Shown: positions 1 through 9,703, numbered from the stretch's first letter. The stretch: 64,000 bases of DNA from Lachnospiraceae bacterium (GCA_024698705.1 JAILQX010000027.1:32760-96759), one strand, 5' to 3'. Notes: a model not told the origin generated them from the letters alone. Program-made: numbers and translations.

Positions 1-340
1 CTACCATAAGAACTGTCGCAACATTATCAACAAAAGCGGATACGATACCGGAGAATGTCGAAAGCGCTACGATAGCCATGCAAGCATTGGGCACTTTCTG
101 AAGCATCAGATCTGCAAGTCTTGCCGGCATTCCGGTTTCTATAAATAATGTGACGATACCCATCGTACCGGATATCATCATTATGACGTTCCAATTTATC
201 GCCCCGGGAACATCTCCTATGGAAATGACACCGAATATCACCATACATGCGGCAGCACCGAGTGCAAAGAAAACCCTGAACTTCGAAAAAGCGAGCATCC
301 CTATATACATCAGTACAAATATTATAAGCGCTGTTATCAT
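1..340 (-). CDS. SLC13/ArsB-type ion permease, N-terminal part (cut by window edge)
   Basis: Reading the minus strand from an ATG at 340 gives an open frame to the window edge (about 113 residues). It starts with a hydrophobic helix (MITALIIFVLMYIGM) and has a charged turn followed by NWNVIMMISGTMG, then an ETGMPARLAD turn and a helix ending in SGIVSAFVDNVATVLMV. The DNVAT signature and the NW..IMM.SGTM segment are typical of the SLC13/ArsB/NhaD ion-transporter superfamily (sodium-coupled dicarboxylate, anion or arsenite carriers). A GGAG ribosome site lies about 8 nt upstream. The substrate cannot be read from this fragment. The gene diverges from the polysaccharide genes to its right. Confidence 0.75.
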   Translation of the reverse strand, partial: MITALIIFVLMYIGMLAFSKFRVFFALGAAACMVIFGVISIGDVPGAINWNVIMMISGTMGIVTLFIETGMPARLADLMLQKVPNACMAIVALSTFSGIVSAFVDNVATVLMV

Positions 341-423
341 AAATGATTCTCCTCAGACATATTAATAAAATGATACACGAGAAATATTGTAGCCTAATTG
401 CCTTAAATTTGCAATCTGACGAT

Positions 424-463
424 TTGGGGTGAAATCCCGCCGTATTTAGTATAAAATACTAAA
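424..463 (+). promoter_or_regulatory. Probable promoter with inverted repeat upstream of the FkbH-like gene
   Basis: In the 192-bp divergent gap, TTTAGTAT and ATACTAAA (445-463) form an inverted repeat with a 3-nt spacer. It overlaps a weak candidate promoter TTGGGG (424-429), 17-nt spacer, TAGTAT (447-452). The repeat could be an operator. The rest of the gap shows nothing else clear. Confidence 0.35.
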
Positions 464-532
464 GTAGATGTACATATTGGATTACAAAGGGTGATTTATG
501 ATAATATATTTCAGACAGGAGAATTGCCCCAT

Positions 533-2317
533 ATGAAAGAACTTGAATATCCGTTTGATGCGGAGGAAATACTTAGAAAGAAAAAATCCTATAAGAAACA
601 GCTTCTCTCACAGGACCTGAATTGGATGGACAAGAAGGTCGCCATCCTGGGCGGGCAGACTACGGAAAATATTAAGCTCATGCTTGAACTGTTTCTCCTT
701 AATAACGGCATAAGACCGCAGTTTTACGAGTCCGAGTACAATAAGTACTATGAGGACGGGATGTTTCCGAATCCCGAACTTGAATCATTTGCGCCGGACA
801 TAATTTACATATGTACCTGCATAAGAAATATAACCGATCTTCCCTCAATGAGTGATGGGCCCGTGCGGGTTGAAGATAAACTCGAACAGACCTTTATGCG
901 GTTTACGGGACTTTGGGACAGGATTGCCGATACCTATAAATGCACAGTGATCCAGAATGATTTCGAACTGCCTTATTATCGTGTGCTCGGCAATATGGAT
1001 GCAAGCGATATCCACGGCAGGGTTAATTTTGTGACCAGGTTAAACTGTAAGCTGTATGAATATGCCGTAGCTCATGAGAATTTTCATATTTGCGGTGTTA
1101 ATTATATCTCGGCAGCATACGGACTTGACAAATGGTCGGATCCGTTCTTCTGGCATATGTACAAATACGGCATGGCTCTCCCTGCGATACCGTATCTGGC
1201 ATTCAACGTGGCAAATATCATAAAATCCGTTTACGGGAAAAATAAAAAGGCTTTGAGCCTTGATCTTGACAATACCCTTTGGGGAGGGATCGTCGGAGAT
1301 GACGGAGCGGACAATATCGAAATAGGCCAGGAAACCCCGGTGGCCCAGACCTACAGTGAGTTCCAGAGCTACTTAAAGCAGCTTGGAGACCGCGGTATCA
1401 TGCTCACCGTCAATTCAAAGAATGATGAAGAAAATGCACTTGCTGGTCTGAACAGACCGGACAGTGTACTTAAGCCGGACGATTTTGCGGTCATAAAGGC
1501 CAATTGGGAGCCGAAGAGCAGCAATCTCATAAAGACGGCAGAGGAGATGAACATTCTGCCGGAGAGTTTTGTGTTTGCGGATGACAATCCTGCGGAAAGA
1601 GCGATCGTCGAGGGACAGATACCGGGTATCGCAGTGCCTTTGCTCGAGCGACCTGAGCATTATGTTTCAGCGATAGACAAAACCGGATATTTTGAGGCGA
1701 CAACGTTGTCTGACGATGATATCAAGCGCAATGAGATGTATATGCAGAATGCAAAAAGGACAAAGCAGCAGGCTGCATTTGAAAATTATGAGGACTATCT
1801 CATTTCCCTTGAGATGCAGGCCGAGATCAGACCGTTCGTGCCCGAATATATGTCCAGGATAGCCCAGCTTACCAACAAGAGCAATCAGTTCAATCTGACC
1901 ACAAAAAGATATACGCAAAGCGAGCTGGAAGAGATCGCAGGCGATAAGGAGCATATCACGCTGTACGGTAAGCTTGTCGATAAATTCGGCGATAACGGTG
2001 TGGTAAGCGTTGTGATCGGCAAAAAAGAAAATGATTTACTCCACATTGAGCTTTGGCTCATGAGCTGCCGTGTGTTAAAGAGAGATATGGAATACGCCAT
2101 GATGGACAGGCTGATAAAGCTTGCGAAGGACAGGGGTATAACAAAGCTTGTCGGATATTATCATCCGACAGCCAAGAATTCCATGGTAAGGACATTCTAC
2201 GAGACCATGGGCTTTACGAAGACGAAAGAGGATGAGAAAGGTAATACTGTCTGGGAGTACCGCATTCCCGACGATTATGAAGATAAACAGCACGTGATCG
2301 CATACACCATAGGATGA
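533..2317 (+). CDS. FkbH-like HAD-IIIC protein with C-terminal GNAT domain
   Basis: 594 residues. The N-terminal ~230 residues look like the SGNH-like region of FkbH proteins. The HAD core starts at about residue 240 with LDLDNTLWGG, where D244 and D246 fit the DxDxT nucleophile motif. The C-terminal third (FNLTTKRYT, LWLMSCRVLKRDMEYAMMD, STRTFYETMGF-like end) matches the GNAT-type acyltransferase part. FkbH proteins load or transfer activated acyl or glyceryl groups, or modify sugars, in polyketide and surface-polysaccharide pathways. No acyl carrier gene is visible here, so a role in surface glycan decoration is inferred from the neighbours. The ATG at 533 is preferred over a GTG at 491 because AGGAGA sits 10 nt before it. 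Confidence 0.8.
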   Translation: MKELEYPFDAEEILRKKKSYKKQLLSQDLNWMDKKVAILGGQTTENIKLMLELFLLNNGIRPQFYESEYNKYYEDGMFPNPELESFAPDIIYICTCIRNITDLPSMSDGPVRVEDKLEQTFMRFTGLWDRIADTYKCTVIQNDFELPYYRVLGNMDASDIHGRVNFVTRLNCKLYEYAVAHENFHICGVNYISAAYGLDKWSDPFFWHMYKYGMALPAIPYLAFNVANIIKSVYGKNKKALSLDLDNTLWGGIVGDDGADNIEIGQETPVAQTYSEFQSYLKQLGDRGIMLTVNSKNDEENALAGLNRPDSVLKPDDFAVIKANWEPKSSNLIKTAEEMNILPESFVFADDNPAERAIVEGQIPGIAVPLLERPEHYVSAIDKTGYFEATTLSDDDIKRNEMYMQNAKRTKQQAAFENYEDYLISLEMQAEIRPFVPEYMSRIAQLTNKSNQFNLTTKRYTQSELEEIAGDKEHITLYGKLVDKFGDNGVVSVVIGKKENDLLHIELWLMSCRVLKRDMEYAMMDRLIKLAKDRGITKLVGYYHPTAKNSMVRTFYETMGFTKTKEDEKGNTVWEYRIPDDYEDKQHVIAYTIG

Positions 2318-2393
2318 TTTATTTTGCAAAATATGGTAAATTGGTAATATGGGTCGAGAATTCAGAAGAAAAATCACCAGAGGAATAGTGAAA

Positions 2394-3740
2394 ATGTGGA
2401 TGAGACACAGACTGCTGATGATCGTGGCTATCATAGCCATCATCGTCGATATAGTGGGTGTCTGTGTTATTGTCCGTTACACTAAGCCCGCGGATAATAT
2501 CGCGGTTCCCGAAGAGGTCGCCGGCAATGAAGTGGCTCCTGTTGCCAATGTGGACAATTACTCGCATATCTTCGGCGGGGAGGGTTCATCAAAAAAGAAA
2601 TCCACATCAAAGGTTGTAAGCACTGTAAAGGAAGACGGTACGGTCGTTGAAGAAGAGGCGCCTACCGTGCTTGAATATAATGCATCTACAAGACCGGGCT
2701 ATATGAACAACTGTTATTTCCTGGGAGATTCCCGTACGGTTGCGATGGTCAGCTACGGTTTCATTTCAGATTCACATGTACTGGCCAAGGTAGGTATATC
2801 GCACACCTCAGTGGAATCCACAACATTCATGCAGAATTCGGGAAAACAATATACGGTCAAGCAGTATCTTCAGAATGTAAAACCGCCGGTTGTCTACATT
2901 TGCTATGGCGTAAACGGAATGAACGGTATCTCTGAAGAAAAATATGAGAAGACATATACGGACCTGGTGGAGCATATCATCGATATGGCTCCGGACAGCA
3001 AGATAGTGCTGATGTCCATCTGGCCTGTTGACGATAACGGCAGGTACAAGGGCTCCGTTAAAAACGAATGGATAAACACATACAATGATTTTCTTCTCGC
3101 GCTGGCCGAATACGAAGGAATATATTATCTGAATGTTTCTTCCGTGCTTACCGATTCCAACGGCTCGATCAAGCGCGAATTTGATTCGGGAGACGGTCTG
3201 CACTACAAGGCATCAGCCTACAATACGATCATAGACTATATCATGCACCATCCCGTAAAGGGTATATCCGATGAGGGTGAATTCAAGGTGCACTATGTCA
3301 AGCCTTCGGGTGAATTCAAGACGGTCATGACCGAGAAGCCGAAGCTGCCGGATAACGTCGTCGAAACACAGGAACCTGAGACACCCGAGATCCTGCCCAC
3401 ACCGACACCTACCGTCGGCGTAACTGTGACTGTGGCTCCGCCACCGGCGCCCGTGCTGCCTTCGCCGTCACTCTCACCGAGCCCTACCGCAAAGCCGACT
3501 GCAGGGGTTACGGATGCGATAACTCCGGAAGTTAAGCCGATTGAAACACCGGCACCGACTGAAACGCCGTCGCCCACACCGACCCCGACCGAACAGCCGA
3601 CTGAAGAGGTTACACCTGAGGTAACTCCGGAAGATAATCCGACTGAATTGCCGGGACCGACCGCTACGCAAAGTACTGAAAGCAGCGAGACCGAGAGTAA
3701 CGGTGGGTCAGGCAATAACGACAATACAACGGCTCCGTAG
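2394..3740 (+). CDS. Membrane-anchored SGNH-family hydrolase/acyltransferase with Pro/Thr-rich tail
   Basis: 448 residues from the ATG at 2394, chosen because AGAGGAA lies 8 nt upstream; an ATG at 2349 adds 15 residues but has no ribosome site. A transmembrane helix near residues 8-30 is followed by a linker and an SGNH domain with FLGDSR (candidate nucleophile S113) and DGLHY (D267, H270), the usual serine-aspartate-histidine layout. The last ~120 residues are a low-complexity wall-spanning or linker tail rich in PTPTP, PEVTPE and ETP repeats. This fits an extracytoplasmic esterase or O-acyltransferase acting on surface glycans. It lies 76 nt after the FkbH gene. The acidic tail appears to continue in another frame after the stop (separate entry). 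Confidence 0.75.
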   Translation: MWMRHRLLMIVAIIAIIVDIVGVCVIVRYTKPADNIAVPEEVAGNEVAPVANVDNYSHIFGGEGSSKKKSTSKVVSTVKEDGTVVEEEAPTVLEYNASTRPGYMNNCYFLGDSRTVAMVSYGFISDSHVLAKVGISHTSVESTTFMQNSGKQYTVKQYLQNVKPPVVYICYGVNGMNGISEEKYEKTYTDLVEHIIDMAPDSKIVLMSIWPVDDNGRYKGSVKNEWINTYNDFLLALAEYEGIYYLNVSSVLTDSNGSIKREFDSGDGLHYKASAYNTIIDYIMHHPVKGISDEGEFKVHYVKPSGEFKTVMTEKPKLPDNVVETQEPETPEILPTPTPTVGVTVTVAPPPAPVLPSPSLSPSPTAKPTAGVTDAITPEVKPIETPAPTETPSPTPTPTEQPTEEVTPEVTPEDNPTELPGPTATQSTESSETESNGGSGNNDNTTAP

Positions 3741-3805
3741 ATGAAGGTGAAAACGGTAATGGCAGTGAGCCGGATACCGGAGGAAATGAAAAGCCAAACA
3801 CATAG
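3732..3805 (+). other. Out-of-frame continuation of the SGNH protein tail
   Basis: Directly across the stop at 3738-3740 a different frame stays open to TAG at 3803-3805 and reads GSVDEGENGNGSEPDTGGNE then KPNT. Its Gly/Asn/Glu/Thr-rich composition matches the end of the SGNH protein (NGGSGNNDNTTAP). This suggests a recent 1-nt indel in the repetitive tail, or a sequencing error, or slippage. The body of the enzyme is unaffected. Confidence 0.4.
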
Positions 3806-3843
3806 ATCATCAGATGTAAGAGTCGAATGTTAACCGGCAGATT

Positions 3844-5190
3844 ATGAACCACGAAAACAAAAGTAAGTTAATTAGATCACCGATAACGTATATAATTGGC
3901 GCAGGCTTTGCTTTGCGCCTATTGTACGTTTTATTCTCGACCATATATGAGAGACAGTATGATATAGGTGCGATAGATCTCGATGCCGGGCATACGGTTT
4001 CGGGAGGACATTTGGCTTATATCCAGTACCTGTATGAGAATCTCAGATTGCCGGATGTCGATCCGACCACGGTATATCAGTTTCATCATCCGCCGCTACA
4101 TCATGCAATCTCGGCATTATGGATGCATATAGTCGGTATATTTGTGAAAAGCAGCGACGTAATAGAGGAATCAATGCAATTCGTTCCTTTCGTATGCTCG
4201 ATCGTTATCCTCATCATTGCATCAAAGCTGCTCACACAGCTTGGAATAAAGGGCAGGGCACACGATCTTGTCATGGTTATCGTTGCTTTTCATCCTGCGC
4301 TTATTTTATTGTCCGGAAGTGTCAATAATGATTGTATGGCACTGATGTTCACATTGCTCTGCATATACAGGGCACTCGAGTGGTACCGTGAGAGAACGAT
4401 GAAGAATATCTGCCTGACGGCGCTCTGGCTGGGACTCGGTATGTCCACAAAGCAGAATGTGGCCGAACTTGCTCTTCCGCTGGGGCTCATGTTCTTAATC
4501 GTCCTCATTCAGACGATCAGACAGAAAGATAATATCCGTCAGCCGATCATCCAATACATGACATTTCTTGCAATAAGCGTTCCCACGGGAATGTGGTTCT
4601 ATGTGAGGAATCTTGTAAAATATGACATGAGCATGCTGTGGGTATATGAACTTTCCGAGGACTCATGGCAATACACCGGAAATGTGCCGGTGATCAACAG
4701 ATTTTTATGGCCCGTTCCGGCGGAGATGCTGGAAAATATAAAGAGTTTTAAGATCGGATGCGGATATAATGTCTGGATGCAGCTGATGAGGACCTCTGTC
4801 CTCGGTGAATGGGATATGGGCAGTGTAGGCAGGATCATAAAGCTTGTTGCCGTATTGCTCATGCTCGCGGGAGCGATTCTTGCCATCTCGGCATTTATCG
4901 GATATGTCCGCGGGTTTGTCTTTGGGACAAAGTTTAAGGAATACAGAGTGTTTTACACAGCCGCATATCTGACGACAATGGTATGCTATCTCATATTTGC
5001 ATACAATTATCCGCAGGAGTGCAGCATGAATTTCAGATATATAGAGGTGGCTCTGTTCTTGCAATCACCCGGCCTGGCCGTGCTTTTTGATGAAGTTAAG
5101 TCAAAAGCATTTAAGGTATCGTTTTATACGGTTTTGGGCGGTTTTGCGATACTGAGCGTTATAATGTGCGGAGTATGGTGTCTTCAGTGA
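3844..5190 (+). CDS. GT39/ArnT-type membrane glycosyltransferase
   Basis: 448 residues with about 10-12 predicted helices. The first large outside loop carries an acidic IDLDAG stretch, then YQFHHPPLHHAISALWMH. Acidic residues in this loop and the HPP motif soon after are typical of the GT39/dolichyl-phosphate-mannose-mannosyltransferase (ArnT, PMT) superfamily, GT-C enzymes that take a sugar from a polyprenyl phosphate donor on the outer face of the membrane. Later GCGYNVWMQLMRTSVLGEWD is a second periplasmic-type loop. Acceptor unknown; the neighbours point to a surface polymer. The stop overlaps the next gene by 25 nt, so the two are probably translationally coupled. Confidence 0.75.
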   Translation: MNHENKSKLIRSPITYIIGAGFALRLLYVLFSTIYERQYDIGAIDLDAGHTVSGGHLAYIQYLYENLRLPDVDPTTVYQFHHPPLHHAISALWMHIVGIFVKSSDVIEESMQFVPFVCSIVILIIASKLLTQLGIKGRAHDLVMVIVAFHPALILLSGSVNNDCMALMFTLLCIYRALEWYRERTMKNICLTALWLGLGMSTKQNVAELALPLGLMFLIVLIQTIRQKDNIRQPIIQYMTFLAISVPTGMWFYVRNLVKYDMSMLWVYELSEDSWQYTGNVPVINRFLWPVPAEMLENIKSFKIGCGYNVWMQLMRTSVLGEWDMGSVGRIIKLVAVLLMLAGAILAISAFIGYVRGFVFGTKFKEYRVFYTAAYLTTMVCYLIFAYNYPQECSMNFRYIEVALFLQSPGLAVLFDEVKSKAFKVSFYTVLGGFAILSVIMCGVWCLQ

Positions 5191-8100
5191 CAGGGAAAAG
5201 AAGGACAAACAGCATATTGGTTTTCGGGATAGCGATGCTATCCCTTTTGGTCGTTTATGCCCTTGAGGGTTTTTATCCCTTTGGCAGAGGCTCTATCGTT
5301 GCTTTGGATCTTTATTCGCAATACACTCCCATACTTTACAGATTTTATGACGTCGTAAAGGGCGTTAAAAACATTGCCGTCGACTTTCATATCGGCGGAG
5401 GCAGAGGTGTTTTCAATGACACACTTTGTGAACTGATAAATCCGTTCAATTACATTCTTCTGTTGTTTCCGAGAGAAAAACTATACCTTGCAGTGAACCT
5501 GCTCATGCCGCTTTATGGCGGTGCGGCTTCGCTTACGGCTTATTTTGCCCTGGATCGTATATGCGAAAAAGAAGGTCGCAGGAGCGGAGCACTGCAGATG
5601 ATCCTGGCGCTTGCCTATGGCATGTCTTATTATGTCGCATATCAGTATGAGATCATCAGATGGATGTATATCGTGGTCTTATTTCCGTTGTATTATCTTG
5701 CACTCAGACGCCTGATCGAAGAGGGAAGATCGGTGGTTGCCATCCTGCTGTTGGCTTACATTCTTATGTTAAACGTGCAGTTCGGCTTTCAGATATGCCT
5801 TTTTACGGCGGTCTATGCCACCTGCAGGATATGGGAAATGAAAAAACAGGGAAGCGGCGAAATTGCGGCTGTCAGTCTGCGGATAATAATGCTGGCGATA
5901 ACGTCAGTGCTCATTTCCGGCATATCCGTTATACCCAATATCATAAATCTTGCGGACAGTGCGAGGTCGGTGCAGACGGGTTCGATCCTTACCGTCATGA
6001 TGCATCACGGACTTGACAACATCGCGGAGCGCTTTCTGGAAATATCAAGCCCGATCACGTTGGGCATCATAATTGCCGCCGTCATTGTTCTGAGACGGGA
6101 TCTTAAGAAACTGATCAGCGCAAATATCGGATCGATAGTATGCCTTCTTATCATGCTCTTAACCGTTATATCGGAGCCTGCAAACCTTATGTGGCACCTG
6201 GGTTCATACCAGTGCTTTCCCGTGAGATACGGATATATCGTATTGTGGCTGCAGATACTTTTGTCTGACAGGCTCGCCGGCAGTATAAATGATCCTCTGC
6301 AGAGCGATACGGAGCAGACTGACAAAAAAGAAGAGTCCTCTGCGAAGATAAAGAACATCATAAACATATGTGTTTCGATGATATGCGTTCTGCCTGCTCT
6401 TGCGGCATGTGTGTATATCTTCAAAAACAGGCTTAAGTTTGCCCAGGCATTTGCAACGCTTGATATAAGCGTGGTCTGCCCGAGGGAGACTTTGGCACTG
6501 TATGTCATCCTTATAGCGGATGCGGCGCTTGTTGCGGTCATATTTGCCATGGGAAAGAAAGCATGGAACAAGACGGCGATGATCATGATATGCGTTCTGG
6601 CCGGAATGTCAATTGAACTGGCTGTATTTCTGCCGCAGTCATCGCCTGCAAGAGCAGCCAATGAAAAAGCATTTGAAGATATGACAAAGACAGTTGTAAG
6701 TGAAAAAAGCGAGTGGTACACGGGACATGCTGCCGATAATGATGAGTGGCCGAGGAACGCGGCGCTGATCACCGGACAATACTCAATGACGAGTTATATG
6801 CCTTCAGGAGAAGGATTGAAATATGCTGCCGCCATGAAAAACTTAGGATACGAAACTCCGTGGATAGCGGTTACCAGCAACGGCGGGAGCGAGGTTTCCG
6901 ACAGATTTCTGGGGATAGGAAATCCGGTGACGGGAGCACCGGCATTTTCCGCAGACGCATTTAACAGGATCAACGGCATATATGATATGGATACGGATCG
7001 TTATGTTCCGTTTTGGTATGACAATAAAGGCGGTAACATCGGTATAAAGAATGACGGAAGTTATGATGCGGTCATCCTTCCCGTGGCTTATGTCAGAGGA
7101 TGGAAATGTCGCGGCGGAGAGTTGTTTGCTGCCCTTGACGGTTTTGTAGGGATAAAGCCGGAGGGGGGAACGGATGACATCATCATCTCATATCACACCC
7201 CGGGACTGGGAGCGGGGATCGTACTAAGCGTTCTGGGACTCATCCTGATGGCGTTTATGATACGCGGGAAAGAAACCAGGACAAACAAAGCGGCTGTATA
7301 TATTTACAGGACGGCCGTGATACTTTTGGTCATCGTCATTTATATTTTGCCGAATCTCGGTATGGCTGCATACATGGGAGCCAAGGCATTGGGACATGAT
7401 TACGGGGATGCACTGGAATCATTTGCAAAGAAGAACACCTTCGACAAGCCATACGTCCTGCTTTCCGAGCAGATGGAGGATGACGGACTCCATGTTCTCA
7501 TCGGCCGGGATAACCTCATGATGAGCGAAAAGGTGAAGATAAGTGCATCAAGTATTGAAAATAACAGCTTTAAGCCTTCAAAGGTCGCAGACGGCGACAG
7601 GTCAAAAGCTTCCAGATGGTCATCGGCAAATGACTGGGATAACAATGAGCATTTGCTTACGGTCGAATTTGAAGGTGTAAGAAATATCAGCGCGGTCAAG
7701 ATATACTGGGAAAGAAATAACGCCTGTGCATACACCGTAGAGATCTCTGATGACGGAAAGGAATGGAGCGTTGCAAAAGAATTTGATTCACAGCCGCAAA
7801 GCAATCCTCAGACGATCTATTTTGAACGGAATATAAGCGGAAAGTATCTCAGACTTCATGTTACGGACGTCGTTAAGCACGAAGAGGATGCCACGCTTTA
7901 TTACCAGAATGTATCCGTTAATGAGCTTGAGGTATATTCAGACGAATGTGACAGCTTTGTGATTGCAAAACCCAAACTTACGGCAGGGTATGACAGAGAG
8001 ATACCCGTTCCCGAGGTCATGGAAGGATACAGTCTGTATTTCGGCGGTATCAATTACGGTAATCTGGCAGTGGACGGACGGTTTGCCGATACCGTTTCGG

Positions 8101-9575
8101 ATGTGGAGATTAATCTGGGATATATCTTAAGATGCGGCAATTATTCATGGGATCTTCAGGGCTTTGACCTTGTCCTGCCGGCTTCGGAGCCGCTTGGAAC
8201 GGTAGTTAAGTCCGATATCGGAAGCTATGATACAGAGATTAAAATGGTGGTTAAGCCCGATATCGGCAGCCATGATACAAGGATCAAAACGGCCGGTGCC
8301 ATGTATCCCAAGGAATGGAAGCCCGGAAACGGCATATATGAGATCCCGGATTACGAAGAGGCCATAGTCGTTCTGGACAGGGGAGAGTTTCTGCCGGGTA
8401 CCAAACTGAGTACGACGAAAGCGGGACTCGGCAGGGAAGGCTACGAGATCGTGATAAGTGACGGGAACATCAGTATTTGCGCAGAGACCGAAGAAGGCTG
8501 TATCAGAGCCGCCACAACATTAAAGCACATGCTTGCCAACGAAAAGGGTAAGCTGCCTTGCGGTACGCTCAGGGACTATCCGGAGTATGAGGTGCGTGGT
8601 TTTGTGCTGGATGTTGCCAGACGACCGATCGAAACGGATATGCTTTATGCGATCGTTGATGATATGGCTGACAATTATATGAACACCCTTCAGCTGCACT
8701 TCAACGACAATGACATCATATCGAGCAGCGGTTATGACAAGACGGTTGCAGGTGCGAGGGAACTTTACAGTGCGTTCAGGCTGGAATCGGATATCGAAGC
8801 AAACGGTCAAAAGCTTACAAGCGAAGACCTGTATTATACGGATGAAGAGATAAAAGCATTGACAGAGTATGCTGAGGCGCGCGGAGTGAGGATAGTTCCG
8901 GAGATAGATACGCCGGCACATTGCATGTCGCTCACCAAACTCTTCCCCGAAATGGGTTATGATGCTTATCCGGAAATGGCGGATACGCTGGACGTATCAA
9001 AGCCCGAGGTACTTGAACTGACAACATCCATCTGGAGAGGTTATCTGACAGGAGGTCTGTTTGACGAATGCGAGACCATCCATATAGGGGCGGATGAATT
9101 CTATGGTGACAATGAAGCCTATGCCGCATACCTGAACGGCCTTGTCGGCGAACTGAGGAGCATCAGCCCCGACAAAAACATACGTCTGTGGGGAAGCTTC
9201 ACATATAACGATGTCGATATGTCCGGAATGGATAACGACCTTGAGGTCATGATCTGGAATCCGTTCTGGGCGGATCCCGAAATGGTCTACGGATCCGGAA
9301 TGGGTGTGATCAATTGTCTCAACAAAGATCTGTACATAATACCCGGAGGAGGCAATGACAGGCTGGATATCGATCATCTTGCAAATGAGTGGGAGCCCAA
9401 TGTCTTTAAGGACGGGGAGTGTGACGAAACCCTGCCTGCATGGAGTGATCGGATGCTCGGAGCATGCTATTCGATGTGGAACGATCATTACAGGCTTGGA
9501 AATGCTCCCGATGAAGCGGGACTGATGGAACGAATAGAAGAACCGATGAGTATCATTTCACGGAAATTATGGTAA
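5166..9575 (+). CDS. YfhO-like membrane protein fused to discoidin (F5/8C) and GH20 hexosaminidase domains
   Basis: 1469 residues. Residues ~10-480 and ~680-740 hold many transmembrane helices with YfhO features (ALDLYSQYTPILYRFY, MLNVQFGFQI, a hydrophilic outside domain at ~490-680). From ~795 to ~925 a discoidin/F5-8C (CBM32-like) module follows (VADGDRSKASRWSS, AYTVEISDDGKEW, YLRLHVTDV). After a linker with a 15-residue tandem duplication comes a GH20b-like region and the GH20 barrel from ~1140: RGFVLDVARRP, RGVRIVPEIDTPAH, and HIGADEFYG with the catalytic D1310-E1311 pair. YfhO proteins are GT-C glycosyltransferases; GH20 enzymes remove terminal N-acetylhexosamine. The topology would place discoidin and GH20 outside. 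Start is GTG 5166 or ATG 5175, inside the previous gene. Confidence 0.85.
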   Translation: MRSMVSSVTGKRRTNSILVFGIAMLSLLVVYALEGFYPFGRGSIVALDLYSQYTPILYRFYDVVKGVKNIAVDFHIGGGRGVFNDTLCELINPFNYILLLFPREKLYLAVNLLMPLYGGAASLTAYFALDRICEKEGRRSGALQMILALAYGMSYYVAYQYEIIRWMYIVVLFPLYYLALRRLIEEGRSVVAILLLAYILMLNVQFGFQICLFTAVYATCRIWEMKKQGSGEIAAVSLRIIMLAITSVLISGISVIPNIINLADSARSVQTGSILTVMMHHGLDNIAERFLEISSPITLGIIIAAVIVLRRDLKKLISANIGSIVCLLIMLLTVISEPANLMWHLGSYQCFPVRYGYIVLWLQILLSDRLAGSINDPLQSDTEQTDKKEESSAKIKNIINICVSMICVLPALAACVYIFKNRLKFAQAFATLDISVVCPRETLALYVILIADAALVAVIFAMGKKAWNKTAMIMICVLAGMSIELAVFLPQSSPARAANEKAFEDMTKTVVSEKSEWYTGHAADNDEWPRNAALITGQYSMTSYMPSGEGLKYAAAMKNLGYETPWIAVTSNGGSEVSDRFLGIGNPVTGAPAFSADAFNRINGIYDMDTDRYVPFWYDNKGGNIGIKNDGSYDAVILPVAYVRGWKCRGGELFAALDGFVGIKPEGGTDDIIISYHTPGLGAGIVLSVLGLILMAFMIRGKETRTNKAAVYIYRTAVILLVIVIYILPNLGMAAYMGAKALGHDYGDALESFAKKNTFDKPYVLLSEQMEDDGLHVLIGRDNLMMSEKVKISASSIENNSFKPSKVADGDRSKASRWSSANDWDNNEHLLTVEFEGVRNISAVKIYWERNNACAYTVEISDDGKEWSVAKEFDSQPQSNPQTIYFERNISGKYLRLHVTDVVKHEEDATLYYQNVSVNELEVYSDECDSFVIAKPKLTAGYDREIPVPEVMEGYSLYFGGINYGNLAVDGRFADTVSDVEINLGYILRCGNYSWDLQGFDLVLPASEPLGTVVKSDIGSYDTEIKMVVKPDIGSHDTRIKTAGAMYPKEWKPGNGIYEIPDYEEAIVVLDRGEFLPGTKLSTTKAGLGREGYEIVISDGNISICAETEEGCIRAATTLKHMLANEKGKLPCGTLRDYPEYEVRGFVLDVARRPIETDMLYAIVDDMADNYMNTLQLHFNDNDIISSSGYDKTVAGARELYSAFRLESDIEANGQKLTSEDLYYTDEEIKALTEYAEARGVRIVPEIDTPAHCMSLTKLFPEMGYDAYPEMADTLDVSKPEVLELTTSIWRGYLTGGLFDECETIHIGADEFYGDNEAYAAYLNGLVGELRSISPDKNIRLWGSFTYNDVDMSGMDNDLEVMIWNPFWADPEMVYGSGMGVINCLNKDLYIIPGGGNDRLDIDHLANEWEPNVFKDGECDETLPAWSDRMLGACYSMWNDHYRLGNAPDEAGLMERIEEPMSIISRKLW
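8199..8288 (+). repeat. 45-bp in-frame tandem duplication in the linker before GH20
   Basis: Two adjacent 15-codon units encode TVVKSDIGSYDTEIK and MVVKPDIGSHDTRIK (residues 1012-1041). They differ at four or so residues, so the duplication is not brand new. It lengthens the spacer between the discoidin and GH20 parts. Confidence 0.85.
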
Positions 9576-9703
9576 CATGCGACGCCAAAATGGCGTTGCA
9601 GCCACGCGGTGCTTGAGCCATGCGACGCCAAAATGGCGTTGCAGCCACGCGGCGCTTGAGCCTTGGCATGCTGAATGGCATGGCAGCCACGCGGCGCTTG
9701 AGC
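9576..9703. repeat. Three tandem 43-bp units with internal palindromes
   Basis: Units start at 9576, 9619 and 9662 (43, 43 and 42 bp). Units 1 and 2 differ by one base. Unit 3 keeps the second half (CAGCCACGCGGCGCTTGAGC) but its first half is diverged while still imperfectly palindromic. The first half of units 1-2 contains ACGCCA-AAA-TGGCGT, a perfect inverted repeat. The array starts 1 nt after the stop of the YfhO-GH20 gene and ends 45 nt before signal peptidase. REP-like intergenic element is the best description; the hairpins could also weaken read-through. Confidence 0.85.

Noticed and set aside
3293..3724. Minus-strand frame of 143 residues rich in Gly, Ser and Val
   Set aside because: It is the antisense reading of the Pro/Thr-rich tail of the SGNH protein; no ribosome site or family match.
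9576..9703. CRISPR-like repeat array
   Set aside because: The units are directly adjacent with no spacers, and there are no cas genes.
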